Source: Mycteria americana
Taxonomy: Eukaryota; Chordata; Aves; Ciconiiformes; Ciconiidae
DNA length: 64,000 bases
Assembly: GCF_035582795.1 (NCBI RefSeq)
Contig: NC_134366.1
Span: 2,306,501 to 2,370,500, forward strand
Direction: 5' to 3'
Within the stretch, counting starts at the first letter, position 1, and each line of letters begins with the position of its first letter. Both the position numbers and the translations under genes were made by a program. The notes beneath the pieces are model-generated. The model was not told where the DNA came from. It saw only the letters and a program-made list of their open reading frames with translations, and made no database searches. This document shows, piece after piece, positions 1 through 13,900 of the stretch.

Positions 1-3000
1 GAGCATACACAAAAGACCATGAAAGGAGCTCTATTGGCTTAAACTAAATATCCATGTGGCCAAGTTACCCTGTTTATGGTTTCTTTTTTCTTTTCACTTA
101 AGTGAATTTAGCTCATCAACAGTAACACAGTTGCTTCTAGTTTAGCTGGGCAGTAAATTAAAAAAAAAAAAAACAACAACAAAAAAAAAAAAACAAAAAG
201 AAGAAGGAACGAAACAACTTGGTTCTCCTAGGAGCTGGGAAAGATGTAAATGAAATATCTTCTCCAGAGAGTGCTTGGTGTAATATTTCAGCAGAGCTAT
301 GATTGAGAACTGAACAGTTTTATAAATTGAATGGAAATTGGCTGCCATACGCAGTAGGTTTGTTCCCTTTGAAGCTGAAAAATATAGTCTGCCAATGAAG
401 CATTTAATTAACATTTAGCAAAGTAGCCTGTGCTGCTCTGACTTAATTAGACAGCCATTCCGTTGTTAATAATGCAAGCAATTAATGCAGATGTATTCAA
501 TGGCCATTTAACTGCAGCACTTGTGTTTGAATGCACTGAGAGAAGCCTGGAGAGTTGCTTACTCTATGATTACAATGATGCTTTAAGGAAAGAGCTAGCA
601 TATTTTGGCTGTTCAAGCTACTCACGGCAGCGTTAATAACTGGCTAATTGAGATAATGCAATGATCAGTGAGGGCTACTAAACTCTTAAGAAAATTGGCT
701 AGCGCTTGGCTAGCTGCTTGTAGGACTGCTCTACCCTGAGTGTTCAGATACTGAGATGAAGATGCTGCTGCTGCTACTAGAGCTATTGTTGAGATAGTAG
801 TGTCCTAGTGCCTCAGAAGAGGTCCCTGAGCTGGGCTCCAGAAGAAGGAAGCTTTCCCTCTAAAGGGTGTGCAACCATCTACAGGGCATGTAACTCCATC
901 CTGGCTGCGGCTCAGGCTTGGGATCAGGTTGTGGCCGTGGGGACTCAGGACCTGCTTTCTTCTGGAAAACAGAGAGACATAGATGGTAAAAATGTCAGAT
1001 TTAAAGTCCAGGTTGGAGACTAATTAGATGCCCTCTCAAGATGCTTCTCAGTCCTGCATTTCACCCCACCCTATGGGTGTTCTTTCAATGGAAATCTAGC
1101 ACTTGGATTAATGTACTAATTTCCTAGAAAGCAAAAATAGGACCCAAAGAATGAAGAGATCTAGATCGTAGTCCCAATAGTTGTGCCAATATGACTTCAA
1201 GCAAAACATGTTTTTAAACATGTCCACCTTTGAAAAACGCCCTGAGGATACGCTGAAAGAACTGCTGCAAGGGGTCAGGGCTGCTCCAATATTTGCTCAG
1301 CCATCAAGCTTAACTATGCCTCTACATGTGATATTTTCCTGCTGTCTGGAAATGAGGGTCTGTCCCCACCATTAGATCACATCATCTGACCTCTCTGCAC
1401 ATCACAGGTTATGTTTAATTACTGCCTGAGTGAAATAACTTGTGTTGGAGTGAATCCCACCTTACTCTGGGGAAAGCTGTTAAGGGATAGAGCGCGTGGC
1501 GATGTTTAATCACCCTCCCTGCCACATTTATTTCTCAAATTCTCATTGAATTGACTTGGTTTTAATTTCCAGACTCCTTTTGCTTCTATCCACTAGACTG
1601 AAAAGACCTTTAATACCTTTTTTTTCCTTTCCTTCTTTCTGAAGTGCTTCGATGATGCAATCAAGTGGCCTTTTGATCTTCTTTCCAACAAGCTAAACAA
1701 AGTGTTTTCAGTGAGGCTCTTGTTTGAAGACCTTTCTCCAGGCATCCAACAGAGGTAAGGATTTTTGGGCCTTTTTTTTTTCCTGCAAGCCTTTGTTTTT
1801 TCAGCACTTGTTTTCATACATAGACACAAGCATCTCACCAGGACAGCATACAGAGGTCAAAAAACCTTCCTACCTCTCGCTAACCCACACTAATACATTA
1901 AAATAACTCCTTACTGCAGCATTACCCTGACCCGCATTGCTTAACTGATTGCTTTGCTCTGATAATAGTTACTAAATTTTACTGATTATCACTTAGTCAC
2001 TGAATGTTTGTTTATTCTGTAGATGAGGTCTATATTCTTTTCTCCCAACCATAGATCTTTGCTTCTGCTGTCATTCACTGCATTTTGTTTGAATGGATTC
2101 AGTCAACTCCCTGCATGGCTCCTTGCACCTCTCTTTTTTCTTTTTCTATTCTCCTGTCTACTGGCAAGGAGGACGGCTTTAAGAGCAGCCACTTTGTATT
2201 TATTCTGAACTCACCAGTGAAAAATATGGGTTAGGGATGGACCTCTCATCAGAACAAGCGTTTCCTTAGGAAATTTTGGTCTGAGCAAAGTTATTGGTCT
2301 GAGATGTTGTGTGGGACAAAAAGAAGCACGTAGTCGCTGGGAGCTCCCTGGAGCATCCCTGTAGATGCAGACAGGGCAGCCAGGGCACTTGAGGACACAG
2401 GTTGTCTCATCCTTAGGGAGACATCTAAAGCAAATAGATTAATTATTCCCACTTACTCTCTTACCTAGTCACCTCTAGATGCCCACCCTGAAAGCATCTC
2501 CAGATAGGTGAGATGAATCACGGTGACAAAGTTCATATTAGAGGTTTTGGCTGGAATTCTGAGCTATTAATTAACACAAGCCCTAATTAAAAAAAGCTCC
2601 TGATTGCTTATGCTTTCTGTCTCTTTCTTGGGGTCTTTCATGCCTGGTGCAATAGCTCCTGAGGCTAAGGTGGAGCTCTCTAACCTTCTTTCCCCACCAT
2701 CCCATCTTAAAGGCTGGAGCAGGGGTGGGATTTACCATCCCGGGGGGTGAGAGGTTTGGGACTGAACCCTCTCCATTGCCTCTATGCAAGGAGAGGAGCT
2801 GTCACAAGGAGGAGCTAACGCTGCAGCTGTGTGAGGCAAGATCTAAGGATGGTTGTTCCATAACAAGGAGAAATACCTCTTGTCAGGCATTTATTAAAAA
2901 AATAGTCTATAAGCTAGGCCTGCCTTTTCTGTCAGAGTAGAGCTAGCAACAAAACCCAGGATCCCAACACCCTCAGCTAATCTTGTGACTTGGGAAGATC

Positions 3001-6000
3001 AAAACTGGATTTGGATCTAGTTTGTGCAGCTCAGACCTGTCTATCCCCAGACCTCATGTAGTCCTATGGATACACACAGATTTCAAATCCTAATTAACTG
3101 CAAGCAACATATGGCTGCTACCTACATTCATTTACGCCAGCTGAGAAGTAGGGATATGGGCTGTTATTTACCCCGCCCTGGGAATCTGCAAAATCCCTAT
3201 TGTTTGGTGTTAGTTGGATTTTGTGCAAGATGGTGGCTTGTGCCTGTTCTCCACACCCGGTAGAGAAGATGCGTGGGGTGGGTCAGGCATGAAATTGCAC
3301 GTGAAGGGCAAACAGGAATTAAAATTATGATGGTCTATTGAAATAACAAGAGTAATAATAAATCAGAACATGAAGAGTTAACCAAGTGGATTTGCCCAGG
3401 AAGGCTGCAAATCTGACTTTCCCTTTCAGAGCCATAAAGCCATACACAAGTGATACTCGCTTGTCCCAAGCAAATCTCAAGCACACCCGTACCTCGTGCG
3501 CTGTGCCATACAGCAATGCAGCCTCTCCTCACAGCCCCCATCGCTGATGCCAGAGTCCGCCTGTGCACAAATCTGCACTCCATCACCCCATTGCCTTGCC
3601 CGTGAACGGTCACCAAGTGGGAGGGTGTCATGGGAAGAGGGAAGATGAAGCAGGAGGTTAGGCTTCCAGCTGATGGGGACACCCACACAGAGGAGCTGTT
3701 TTGGAGCCCCACCATGGTCCAACACCCCAGTTCTTCCACTTGCAGACTCCAGACACAGGCCCCTCTATGTGACCTGGTAGCTGTCACATTTAAGAGAAGC
3801 CAGCTTCAGGTTTTTAGCTGATAGGGGTTACAACAAATTTTGTACTAGCCTGGGGCGTGTGTGTGAACATGCATAATGGAAGTTTAAGATAACTTTATTG
3901 TACAAAACAAGAACAGCATAGGTTATTTGTTATCAAAATAAGCAGGAAGAAAGAATATTGACTTGTTATTAACTGGAGTACATAAAAAATGGTCCATCCT
4001 TTGTAAAAGACACTTAACTTTCTCTTAAGCACCCTGTTTTGTGCTCAGCTTCAGCTACATATGTTGGTACCAATAAATCTGGGGGCTTGGGCTATTTTGT
4101 AGGCACACAAGTGCAGGACAGCTCTAAAACAGAAGGAAATGTCTCACATGTGATAAGAGGTTTCCATGTGAGAACTTAGACTGAAGGGAAAAGAGGACCT
4201 CAACCTATTGTCTCCATGTCAGAGCCATCCCTTTTCCCAAGTGCTGTTTTCTGTGACAGAGGACAGTACTCCTCCCCTTGCACGCACATACTATTTTGTG
4301 CACCCTGGTGAGTGTTTCTCTCGTATGCTGGGCTGCTGGTGATGCAGTGTTTGAAGATAGATGCTAAAGCCTCTGTCAGAAAGCACCCTGTGAAACATCC
4401 CTGACCCAGCCTAAATTATCTGTGCCTCACTAGAAATTCTGCACATTAATGGAAACATCTGGCTAGTTTTGCCATCCAAAAAGTAATGGTTATTTAATAG
4501 TGTAAATCCTTTGCCTGGCATTTATATTTCAACACCCGCAGCAAGTTGGTAAATAAAACCTCTAACACTTCAAATTAAACTGCACTCAGTTAATTGCATT
4601 CAAGATGTTTAACAGCTTTGTTGGTGTTTGTTAAATAATGCTTGATTCCTGGGAACACATTTGTTCAGCGTGAGCCTCCCTTGTACTCTCACACTATTTT
4701 ATACTCCTCTTGAACCTTTGATAGGTTCAGGAGAAAGACTCCCAGCTTACACAGGCAGATAAGCAAAAGCTTTGCATTTGTGACTCCCAGACGTCGATCC
4801 TGATGACAGACCTGCTTCTTCAAGCTTTCATGTCTGTGGTTATACGTCAGGAGAAAAAGTACTGATGCTCATGTCAGGGGCTACCTGTTACTATTTGACT
4901 GGCATAGGTGAGAATGGGAAAGCATCTCTGGTAGGCCTTGCAGAAGAACACAAAGATAGGGAAAAAGAGATCAGAACTGAGTCTCCTACTTTTGCAATCA
5001 GCTTCTGCTTTAGTCCACTACTTTGTCACTCCTCATGCAGGTAAGCCCTACTTCCCAGTAGTACTAGACCTGGTGTGGACTACGTGTAAGGACGTGCAGT
5101 AAGCAAACCTGTTTCCATGGCCCAAGATCTGTTCTGGTAAAACACCATCACCGAATAATACCGATGAATTAAAGGTCCTCCACTCATGGGCACAAGATGG
5201 TCTAAAGTCCACCACCAGCTTAGGCAGCTCAGCTGTTTCCTGGCACAATAACTGGGCGCCATCCAAAGCCAGCTTGGTCTTCAGTTTGAGGCATGAGCTC
5301 CTGCCTGGAACACTGCAGTGGGATGCAGCAACAGCTCTGCTGCAACCCCACCCCATGTGGGAACCTCCTGCCACAGTTCCATCCTACTTTCTCCATTCAA
5401 CAGAGTAGATTCAAAACAGGAGGATAAGAAGAGGGGTCTCTCCCTGCCTGCGGCACCTGAAATACATCTGGTTGACACTCTACATCAAGCTGGCATGATA
5501 CAGAAGAAGGAGGACTCTGGGCAGGAGCTGAGAGGCACTGCTTCCTCTTCACAGCACTGTCCCTGCTCCCATCACCCTCTTCATGCCCTCCTTTCACTCC
5601 AGAGGGATATGCCAGCGGAGATGGCAAGGCATTTTGCCCTGCATCCAGACCCAGTTGTTGGATTGTGTCTGCAGAAACCAGTGGCGCATTACTGAAAGAG
5701 TTTCTGCCTGCAGCCTCCCTGGTGGGCTGCTGTCAACAGACCTGGGGCTGTACGTAAACGAGGAAACCAGGAGACCTTGAAACCAAAGTAACAACCAGAG
5801 AGGAAAATAAACAGCCCACAGGGCTACTTAAAAATGTTGCTGGTGGTTGTGATGCCAAAGAAAAGGGTGAGTCAATGGAGAGCATACTGGGCAAGCCTTG
5901 GCTGCTGGCTCTGGCTCTCCCAGGGATGGATCAGGACCATGCCCTCCTCCATCACAGCACTGCAGTTTGCAAAGGACAATACTTTTGGTGCAAAGTCCTC

Positions 6001-9000
6001 AGTCTTTGTGGATGAAACAGGCTGTGCAAGATTCCAAGTTTATGACTCAATCCCATCCTATCAGGGTGATAGTGTTGGGCCTCAGTTCCCCATTTACAGC
6101 TTTCACAGGACCAAAAAAAAAAAAAAAAGCCAGACCAAGAAATCAGATAGCAGTGCTCCTGAGCGAATCAAATCCTCCTGACAGCTAATCTCATCATAGT
6201 TGTCCGTTGTTATCTAATCAAAGTCCCTCCAAGAAAGAGAAAGATGCAACTGTTGTCTTTGCTTCTGCCTGCAAGGGATCTCTTTTCTATCAACCAGCAT
6301 TCAGAGAAGCAATCTGGAGTGGCTGAATTATGCGGGGTGCTGAGAGGCAGCCCTGATAAGGATTTCAAGGCACACTGTCAGGAAACTTGCTCTACTTGAT
6401 TCAAATACCCAAAAAGGAAGGTTTCCTTTAACCAAGGACAAAAATGACTGAGCTGAAATCTTGGGGGCAGAGGAGCAACAGTGAGTTGACCTACTCTGCG
6501 TGGTACCAGAGAAACTTTCTTTTTCCTCCCTTTCTTTCCAGATTTTTCCCTGTAGAGGTTATGCTTGCTTTAAAAATGAGCTCTCATGTGCCTTCTCCAG
6601 TTGTAGTAAAAAGACTTGGCATTCCTGATACTTTAATAGACGAATAAGAATTGTGTCATGATTCAGCACATCCATGAGAGTTATATCTCCAGCATCACCT
6701 GGATGATGTTCTGCATGTGCTACAAAGTGATATTTTCTGCTGTGGGCTGCTTTACTCCCAAAGTTTTTTCTTCCTCTTGTGATGTATCTTATCACAGAGC
6801 AGAAACAAAGGAAGAAGATGGAGATGGACGGGTCCAACAGAGAGATGTTTTCATATGGCATATGAGAAAGCTAGCTATCAGTTGCTGCAGGAGAGACGGA
6901 AAAGCCTTCTGCTAACAGGTGTGTAAACGTTTCATCTCTTCTGGTCTCTGCTGGGTAGAGCTAGGAGGCGTCCCACTTGGTTTGTAACCTACCCAAAAAC
7001 CTTTTTATGAGTTAGAATATCTCCCCAGAGACTTTTTGCCCACTTCAGTGGTGTGTGTTGATACATAAGATGCCTTTATGTGTTTTTTTTAATCTCTCTT
7101 TTTTTTTTTTTTTAAATTAAATAAGGAACTGTAAGAGAGTTTTGGATTTGGTTATTTTTCCTGCCTTTTATTATGTGATGGTGCCATCTTGTGGAAGTTA
7201 CTAAGAGCACGAGTTGGAAACAACACCTAGATCATATCTATCTGTGCAAGTTCTGTTGCTCAGCAGGAGCCCGTTTGCGGGTGGAAGAGCATGGAGGATC
7301 TGCCATCCACACTTGGTGCGTTTCAGGGGTGGGGGTACTCTGGAGTAGCTCTAGTTTGGTCCTGTGGCTGTTCTTAGCAATTATCATGCATATCTGGGAC
7401 CATATCTTTCTGGGGCAACTGTTTTCTATTTCCCTTTCAACTGAAAGGAATTCAAGTCAAGTGCTCCACAATCACCCGCAGTGAGGTAGCTAGGGGCATT
7501 AACTTTAAAAGCGTCTCAATTCCTCTCTCATCCTTATTTACTCCTCACCTGAATTCACATGGTGAAGTAGACACACCCTTAAAGCCTTGATAACAAGGTG
7601 AGATGGTAAACCCGCCGTGGTAAATGGGATCATGTGCAGGCCCTGAGAAGCCCTGGAAAGGATGCTCTTCTGTCTCCTAGCGCAGAGAGGTCGTGCTGTT
7701 AGAGGGTTGTGCTACCCTCTTGCTCTGGCTGGGAAGGTGCTCCTAGAACCAGGAAAAGGAAGCCATACTAAAGCTCTTCTCCAGCTCTTGTCCCACTAGA
7801 AAAATAGAACGTTGCCTAGTTTTCTGGACTGATACCAAGGCAGCCTCCAAGAGCTCACTCACAGAAAAACCTACGCCTGCTCCTGGGAGTTAAAGCTTTG
7901 CTGGTAAAGCTGGGGAACCATCAGTGCTTTGGGGATCGCAAAGCAAAGGAGGAGTATGATGTCGCTGGAGCAAGATACGAGAAATTGGTGAGAACTTACT
8001 GAACGATTCAGTTATTCTAACGTCATTAAGTTTGAACCTGCCTTGTTTTGACTTGATCACAGACTTGGTTAATAGCTGCTGTCTTCACCAAATACTTGTT
8101 GTTTTCACAAAGCTGGCTGAGCTGGTACGGCTGCTTTCAAATCCCCTCTGCTCATTGAAAGAAAGCTTCTTCAAACAAAAAGGCTGTAACAGAGCAGTAG
8201 AGCCCTAAATGGACTCCATTCCACATAGTGATGCACTGAATCTATTTATCACTCTCAGACGCAGCGAGCCAAAACCCTGTTATCTCCTAGCAAATACTTG
8301 CCTACCTCTCCAGTAATATAGCTGTAGCAGGCTGACATAATAGTCTGATCTTGTTGAACCACCTGTGTGTGTTAATGGGAACTCAAACCTTAAAGCAGAC
8401 GTTGCTTTACTGAATTGCACATAACCTGTTTGTTTGCTCATCTAAACACAGATGCTTAAATGTGTTTTCGTTTCTCATAATTCACTGCTTTCAGTACTTT
8501 AAATACCTAGGCTGTAACTTTCTTTGCGTGTTGTTTTCTATAATACATTTCATTTCTGGGCTGTCACTGGATGAGTAAACTTTCATGGATGTTTGCTTCT
8601 TGATATTTTTAGGTAACCAAAAATCCCTTAGTTTCTTTTCTGCAAGCAGTGCATCATCTGATGTGTTGGTTTGCCAGCACGGCAGACTTTTCATGCTTCT
8701 AACCCTAAATAACCTGGTAATGCCAGAGACAATTTCTAACGAACAACAAAACAATCATCAGACCTACTGGGCGAAAATGTCTTTACAATTTGATGCCCCC
8801 AAACCAAGAAAAAATGGTTAAATAAGCCCCTTCACTCGTCTATTTGCATTCTAAAGCTCCTGCTGTTAATTTTGATGCCTATTTCACATGGTGTATGGAG
8901 TCACTAGGGTTAAATACTTGGCCATGTTTACTTTGATCTGTGGAGTTTCTTGTGATTGTTTGCAAAGGGTGTTGTGGCATGTGATGAATTAACATAAGCT

Positions 9001-10836
9001 TCATTGATTGAGAGCAGGCAAGTTGTAGGAGTAGTTATCCCTCAGACTTTGGGTGTAGGGTGCGGTATTTGCCCAGAAAGGGCAATGAGGGGAAAAGAAA
9101 ACAGAGGAAAACGCTTGTACCTGCTTTGAAAATGTGAATGTCTGGTTTAAACAGAGCATGGGAACGTAACAGGAAGGCTATCAGGGAAGGACTGATGATA
9201 CAGGCTACCCACAGCAGCCAAAGAGGTGGCTGTGGCAACAAGAAGTGACTTGATTCACCCAATACCAGCAGAGACCACAACACACAGACTGCTATGCTCC
9301 TTGATTAGATGAGGGCTGCATCTAGATGCAGGTTTAGCAGCAAATTAAAAAGTAACAGGGAGCACTAGAAATCAGTTGTCTGTAATGCTGTGGTTTTAGA
9401 GCTGGCCCAGCAAACCCACGTCCTCCTAAACCGTGGCTGCTTGTAGGTCAGGGTTGGCATTGCCGGTGGCTGTTCCTCACCAGGAGCTTGCATGTGGCCG
9501 CTCTATTTTGGAGAGTGCTCATCACTTATGAGTAATGGGAGCAGAAGTGATGCAGAAAGCTAGGGCACTCAAGGCCTTCCTTTAGTCACTTTAAAATGCT
9601 TCATTGCTCCTCTTCTGAAATTAATTTTAAAAAGTAATTAGGGCCACAAGCCAGAATGAGAAGAGAATGGTAAAAAATGCACAGAAGATTTAGATGCATC
9701 TAAGTCCATATGGCTGGATGATGTCCTTCCTGGAGTGGGTAAGGATTTGAGGTGATCTCTGAGTTGATGGGATTTACCCTCAAGGACTGGGGACAGGCTC
9801 TGTCCCTGTGCTCACCTGTCCCTAACAGGAAAAAGAGGAGGTTCAAAGGAATTGTAGATGAGTCAGTGTAACTTTGTTTGCTGGAAGAAGTTAATTACTT
9901 ATGTACTTTGCAAAAGTCTAGAGAGTAACAAGAAGATGGGAAAGAAATGGATTTATCACATTTGATTCATATCAAACTGATCTGTTTTTTGGTATGAAGT
10001 TATAGTTGGCTCAGGGAGAGAGCAGAAGATCCTTCCTTTAAATTTTGATGGGGTTATGATAGTGACCTAAGTGATAGTGTCCTAGGGTAAGGAAGCTCAT
10101 GACAGTAGTTAGCCAGCGTTACTGTGCATTGCATGCACTCTTCCCAGAGAGTGAGCTGCAAGGTGATGAAGCTGGATGAAGACACTCGGGTGGTGAATCA
10201 GCCATACCCAGATAGATCCTCAAAGTGTGCTGGGAGAGCGTCTGAACCCATCCCACTGCAGTCACCAGGTCTGAGCCGGTGGCTTCCTAGTGCCTGGGTC
10301 CAAGAAAAAGAGGTTTTTAAGTCCTGAAAGCCCTGCTAAAATGAAGTGGGAGTCTTGGCAGCCAAAATAGGAGTTAGGGACCTTAACGCCAGATCTGGCT
10401 GTGACTGCAGATCTCTTGAGGCTTCTTATCTCAGCATGTGGGATAGCACCACAAGAGGTCACATATGGTTTGTACGGTTGTGTGACAGGGCAGGACCATG
10501 GCTATAACATGCATTTGGGCCTGAATGTGGTACTGCAGCTGAAAAGAAGTCCCAGCTGTGGCACAGCCCGATAGTCTTTCTTCTCTGGGATGCCACCAGC
10601 TAGGACCTGTTGACCAGTATGTTACAAGATGAAGCCATGGTGGCCCATCTGTGGTTCCTTCAAAGACCACACCTGCCTTTCCCTCCTGCAAAAACCCCTG
10701 TATGTAGCCCTGCGATGCCAGAGACCAAAGAGCCTCAGCCCATGACCTCCACAGCCATTTGGACTGTAGTCCTCCAGGAACAGGTCCTACTTGGGGTGGT
10801 GTTGTGGTTGGTGCAAGGCAGAGAATTACGACTTAC
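1..10836. other. Noncoding stretch, presumably TMIE intron downstream of its transmembrane exon
   Basis: No exon or known gene could be recognised on either strand. Because the TMIE exon at 10837-10954 ends in a splice donor on the minus strand, this DNA should be the following intron, unless a small exon was missed. I looked for the expected next TMIE exon, encoding the conserved cytoplasmic segment after the transmembrane helix, and did not find it. Open frames up to 150 codons (for example 3335-3787, minus) resemble no family I know. The stretch contains A- or T-rich runs (160-199, 6113-6128, 7082-7113) and AT-rich TAAT-dense segments around 420-700 and 4440-4680. Confidence 0.6.
160..199. 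repeat. A-rich simple repeat
   Basis: Two A runs of 12-13 bases are separated by CAACAAC and followed by ACAAAAAG. It is low-complexity sequence, possibly the tail of an old retroposon, but no body is recognisable beside it. Confidence 0.8.
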
Positions 10837-10954
10837 TGACTGCCAGGACAAAGATGGCAAAGATACCAATCACCTGCCAGAGGCGCAGCCCCCAGATCAC
10901 CACCGTCTCCGAAGTGACAGGGTCCGGTTTCTTTTTTGGGGGTTCTGTGGTGGC
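10837..10954 (-). CDS. TMIE: TMIE internal exon (transmembrane inner ear protein), minus strand
   Basis: TMIE is a small membrane protein of inner-ear hair cells and a subunit of the mechanotransduction channel complex with TMC1/2, LHFPL5 and PCDH15; that role is family knowledge. Read on the minus strand, the 118-nt exon encodes a Pro/Lys-rich stretch (TTEPPKKKPDP), then ETVVIWGLRLWQVIGIF and a hydrophobic helix ending FVLAV. This matches the known pattern of TMIE just before and inside its transmembrane segment. A polypyrimidine tract (complement of the A run 10970-10983) precedes the acceptor CAG at 10955-10957, giving phase 0. The donor GTAAGT lies at 10831-10836. A second GT (GTCAGT) sits four bases upstream of it, but only the downstream choice keeps the helix continuous with the family. 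The signal-peptide exon, expected at higher coordinates, and the later cytoplasmic exons, expected at lower coordinates, were not found. The gene is therefore represented by one exon only. It lies head-to-head with ALS2CL. Confidence 0.86.
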
Positions 10955-13900
10955 CTGGGAAAGAGGGAGAAAAAAAAAAAAAAGAGAAATGTGGTTTAAG
11001 ATTTCCAAGGGTCCCTAAAACAGTCAGAAGGATGTCAACAGCACAGGAGATGGTGGACCCCAGTTTACTGGCCCCTCAACAATTTGGAAATCCTTGAGGA
11101 ACAGAGACTTCACTAAAGAGCTTGTATCTAAAGCTTTTGCCATTTTGAAATTTATCTGAAGTATTGCCAATTTTCATGACTACAAAGCAAATCTTTTTAC
11201 TGTTATTTCTTAAAGTCCCAGCTTTTTCTAAAGAGTTCATCTCCTGGGATCAGGAGGAGATTTCTTATAATTTGCATTCCTTAATCTATTATCCAATTCC
11301 ATAACCTTTAAAAGATATTTTTAAGACTCAGCGGCAAAGTACAACATGGCTTTTTTTTCTTTTTTGAAAAGACTTCTCCACAAGTTGCATTGCAGTGGTA
11401 TCTGCTCTGCTAGGGCTAGATGAGAAGGGAAGGAGGAAAAGAGCTAAGTGTCGGGGCGCAATGAGAGCCAGCTGCTCCATAAAGATGGGGAGCTGAGGGG
11501 GACCACACAAACGGCAGGGCAGTGGTCTCACCAGCAAGACCCCATCCCACCATGCCTAAACAAGGGGAGCACGGCAAGCCAAGAGCGGCAGCCAAGGTGA
11601 GCGAAGAGCCAAGACTGCCAGACACGTCCATAGTGATGGAGCAGGTTCAAGGTTCAGCAGAGCCCATGGCCAGGCACAGGTAAGGCTGTAGTTCAGGCAG
11701 GGGCCAAACACTAGAGCTTTGGCTTAAAGCAGCCCCCACTGGATGGGCATCAGCCCTTGTGCTATCTCGCAGTTGGCCTCAGCAGCCCAGCTTCCAGGAG
11801 GAGGATGCTCTAGGTGCCTGAAGAGTAATTTCTGCCTTTCTCCTGAACCCTGGAGAAACACTGCAGAAGAACTGCTAGATCAAACAGGACAGAAGTTATT
11901 GTGTGTGAGAGAGCAGTCGGTGCTGACCTTTGAGTTTGGTTGTTTCTATTTTTCTTTTCACGTTATATTGAAGACCTGCCAGCAGAATGGTGCAGCTGCT
12001 TCCCTGGCTCAGGCTAGGTGCTGAAAGCTGTTGGGTCTGTTTCCCTTCTTGGTGTGCGTTCCCTTCCTGACCCCACACGGGTCCCTTTTTCTCTGCTCAG
12101 ACTTCACAGAGCCTGAGAGCAGAGCTTAGGGCATGGTGTACACTTGGTTCCCAACTTCTTTAACTGCACAGTAACTGCCACAGCCTACAGCTACCCCACT
12201 GCCTGAAGGAGCAGTGCAGGAAGGGACCAGGTAACTTGTCTGCTCTGCGTTGGCCCCGCTACAGCTGCTATATGGGTAGAGCATTTGTCTGTTGGGCAGA
12301 GATGGCCCTGGCCAAGCCTGGCTCACCTGTCCTGCAGGCAGGGCTGGCTCTGGGTCTGCTACAAGAAAAGATGTGAATCTTGTCTCCAGTCGTCCTACTG
12401 TGGAGCTCCTCCAGGCACGTACCTCTCTGGGCTCATGTCCAAGCTCTGAACATCTGCGCTCTGATGTTGCCTTAACGCCCCCTTTCTAGACAGGGAATGC
12501 TCCTCTGGAGGGGAGGAGGACTCGGAAACTTGAGTAATCTGCAGTTCTGTCGTGTTGTTTCATAGCTTCTTGGCTTTAAAGATGTGAGTGGAGGTAGGAT
12601 GCAGCCTTTTAAATACAGGCATCTCATCTTGTCTGAGGTGTTGTGGAGTACCCTCCATCTGCCCACCCAGCAGGGCACAGGTCTTGCACTGTGTCGTATG
12701 TGCCAGCTCCTGTACTCATGTCAGATACTGTAGGATATCCCAAATTGCACTAGATTTCATAGCAATTTCACAGCAGTGACTTCGTCATCCGTAGGTATGA
12801 AACAAAATCAGGAAATCTCATATCTACACCTTGCACTGCCTCATGTCGTATGAGCACCCAGTGCCTCAGTTTCCCCACTAGCAACAGAGGAACATTGCTG
12901 CTTCCCTACTTTTGCCTTGAGACTTTTTGAAGGGAAATGCCATATGGATTTGATACAGGGACAGATACTGGAACTCATCTATAAGTTGAGAAAGGACACT
13001 TGATTTAAATCCCATTATCACTGGGGAATGATGAGTTGATGGACCCTTGAAGGGTTGTACAATGTGCAGGCAGTAACTCCCACGCAGCATATTCTCTAGC
13101 TGTCAAAACAACAAAGCTGAATTTGGGATGGCTATTCGAGTTGCATTTAAGTCCTGCAGATTCAACAGAGTTGCTTTAACCCTGTAAAGTTAATGGCAGA
13201 AAGCACAAATGTCAGATTCCATGAAATGCAAGGAAAAATGGTTCCAAATGGGTCATTCGGGGCTAGAGGCTCTAGTTCTGTAGCCAGAGCTCTGATTCTC
13301 ACAGCTCCAGCAGTATGAAAGGTTCATAGCAGAAAGGAGAATATACTGTAGGGAGAGTAAACAACACGGACATCATCACGGAGTTGAGATTAAAGCTTAA
13401 ACCAGGGATCCTATTGCTTTTTTATATATATAAATAACAGTAATGAACAAACAGCTGTTTGCAATGAAGAATTTGGGTAACCTGTATTTGCCGAGAGCCC
13501 TTGCATTACTTGAACACGTTAAATGTGTAGAGACAATCCAGTTGTGCTGTGAGTCCAGGAGGAAGGTCCTGGCTTCTCTCATTTTTGCCTTCACGTGAAT
13601 AAACCATGAGACTGCCTGCTGGCAAGGTGGTTCTGTTTCATGTGTTTTTATGTTGTAGCTTGCAGGTTCCTTTTGTACTTTCATACATATACACATACAT
13701 ATGTATATTGTGATCTGGAAAGTTATTTAACTAGGAGACATGATACCAAACACCTCTGTTCCTTAAAAATACCTTTATTTTTACAACTAAGTGGACTTTT
13801 CCCAGCTGTAAGTGTACTTTTTCTTTAAATTCATATTTGTTTTGAAGAAGCCAGTTTTTTAGTGGTGGTCTCCATTAAACAAGTCTTGAAATTAATTTGT

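Noticed and set aside
142..414. 90-codon minus-strand frame rich in Phe
   Set aside because: The Phe-rich end is the complement of the A-rich simple repeat at 160-199; no family features.
3335..3787. 150-codon minus-strand frame overlapping two others
   Set aside because: Three overlapping frames in the same DNA suggest GC-driven openness, and nothing is recognisable in any of them.
11416..11631. Minus-strand frame with a hydrophobic, signal-like start, just upstream of the TMIE exon
   Set aside because: It could be imagined as the TMIE first exon, but its only plausible donor (GGTGAGA near 11528) leaves one base, which would shift the frame of the TMIE exon, and the peptide does not resemble TMIE.
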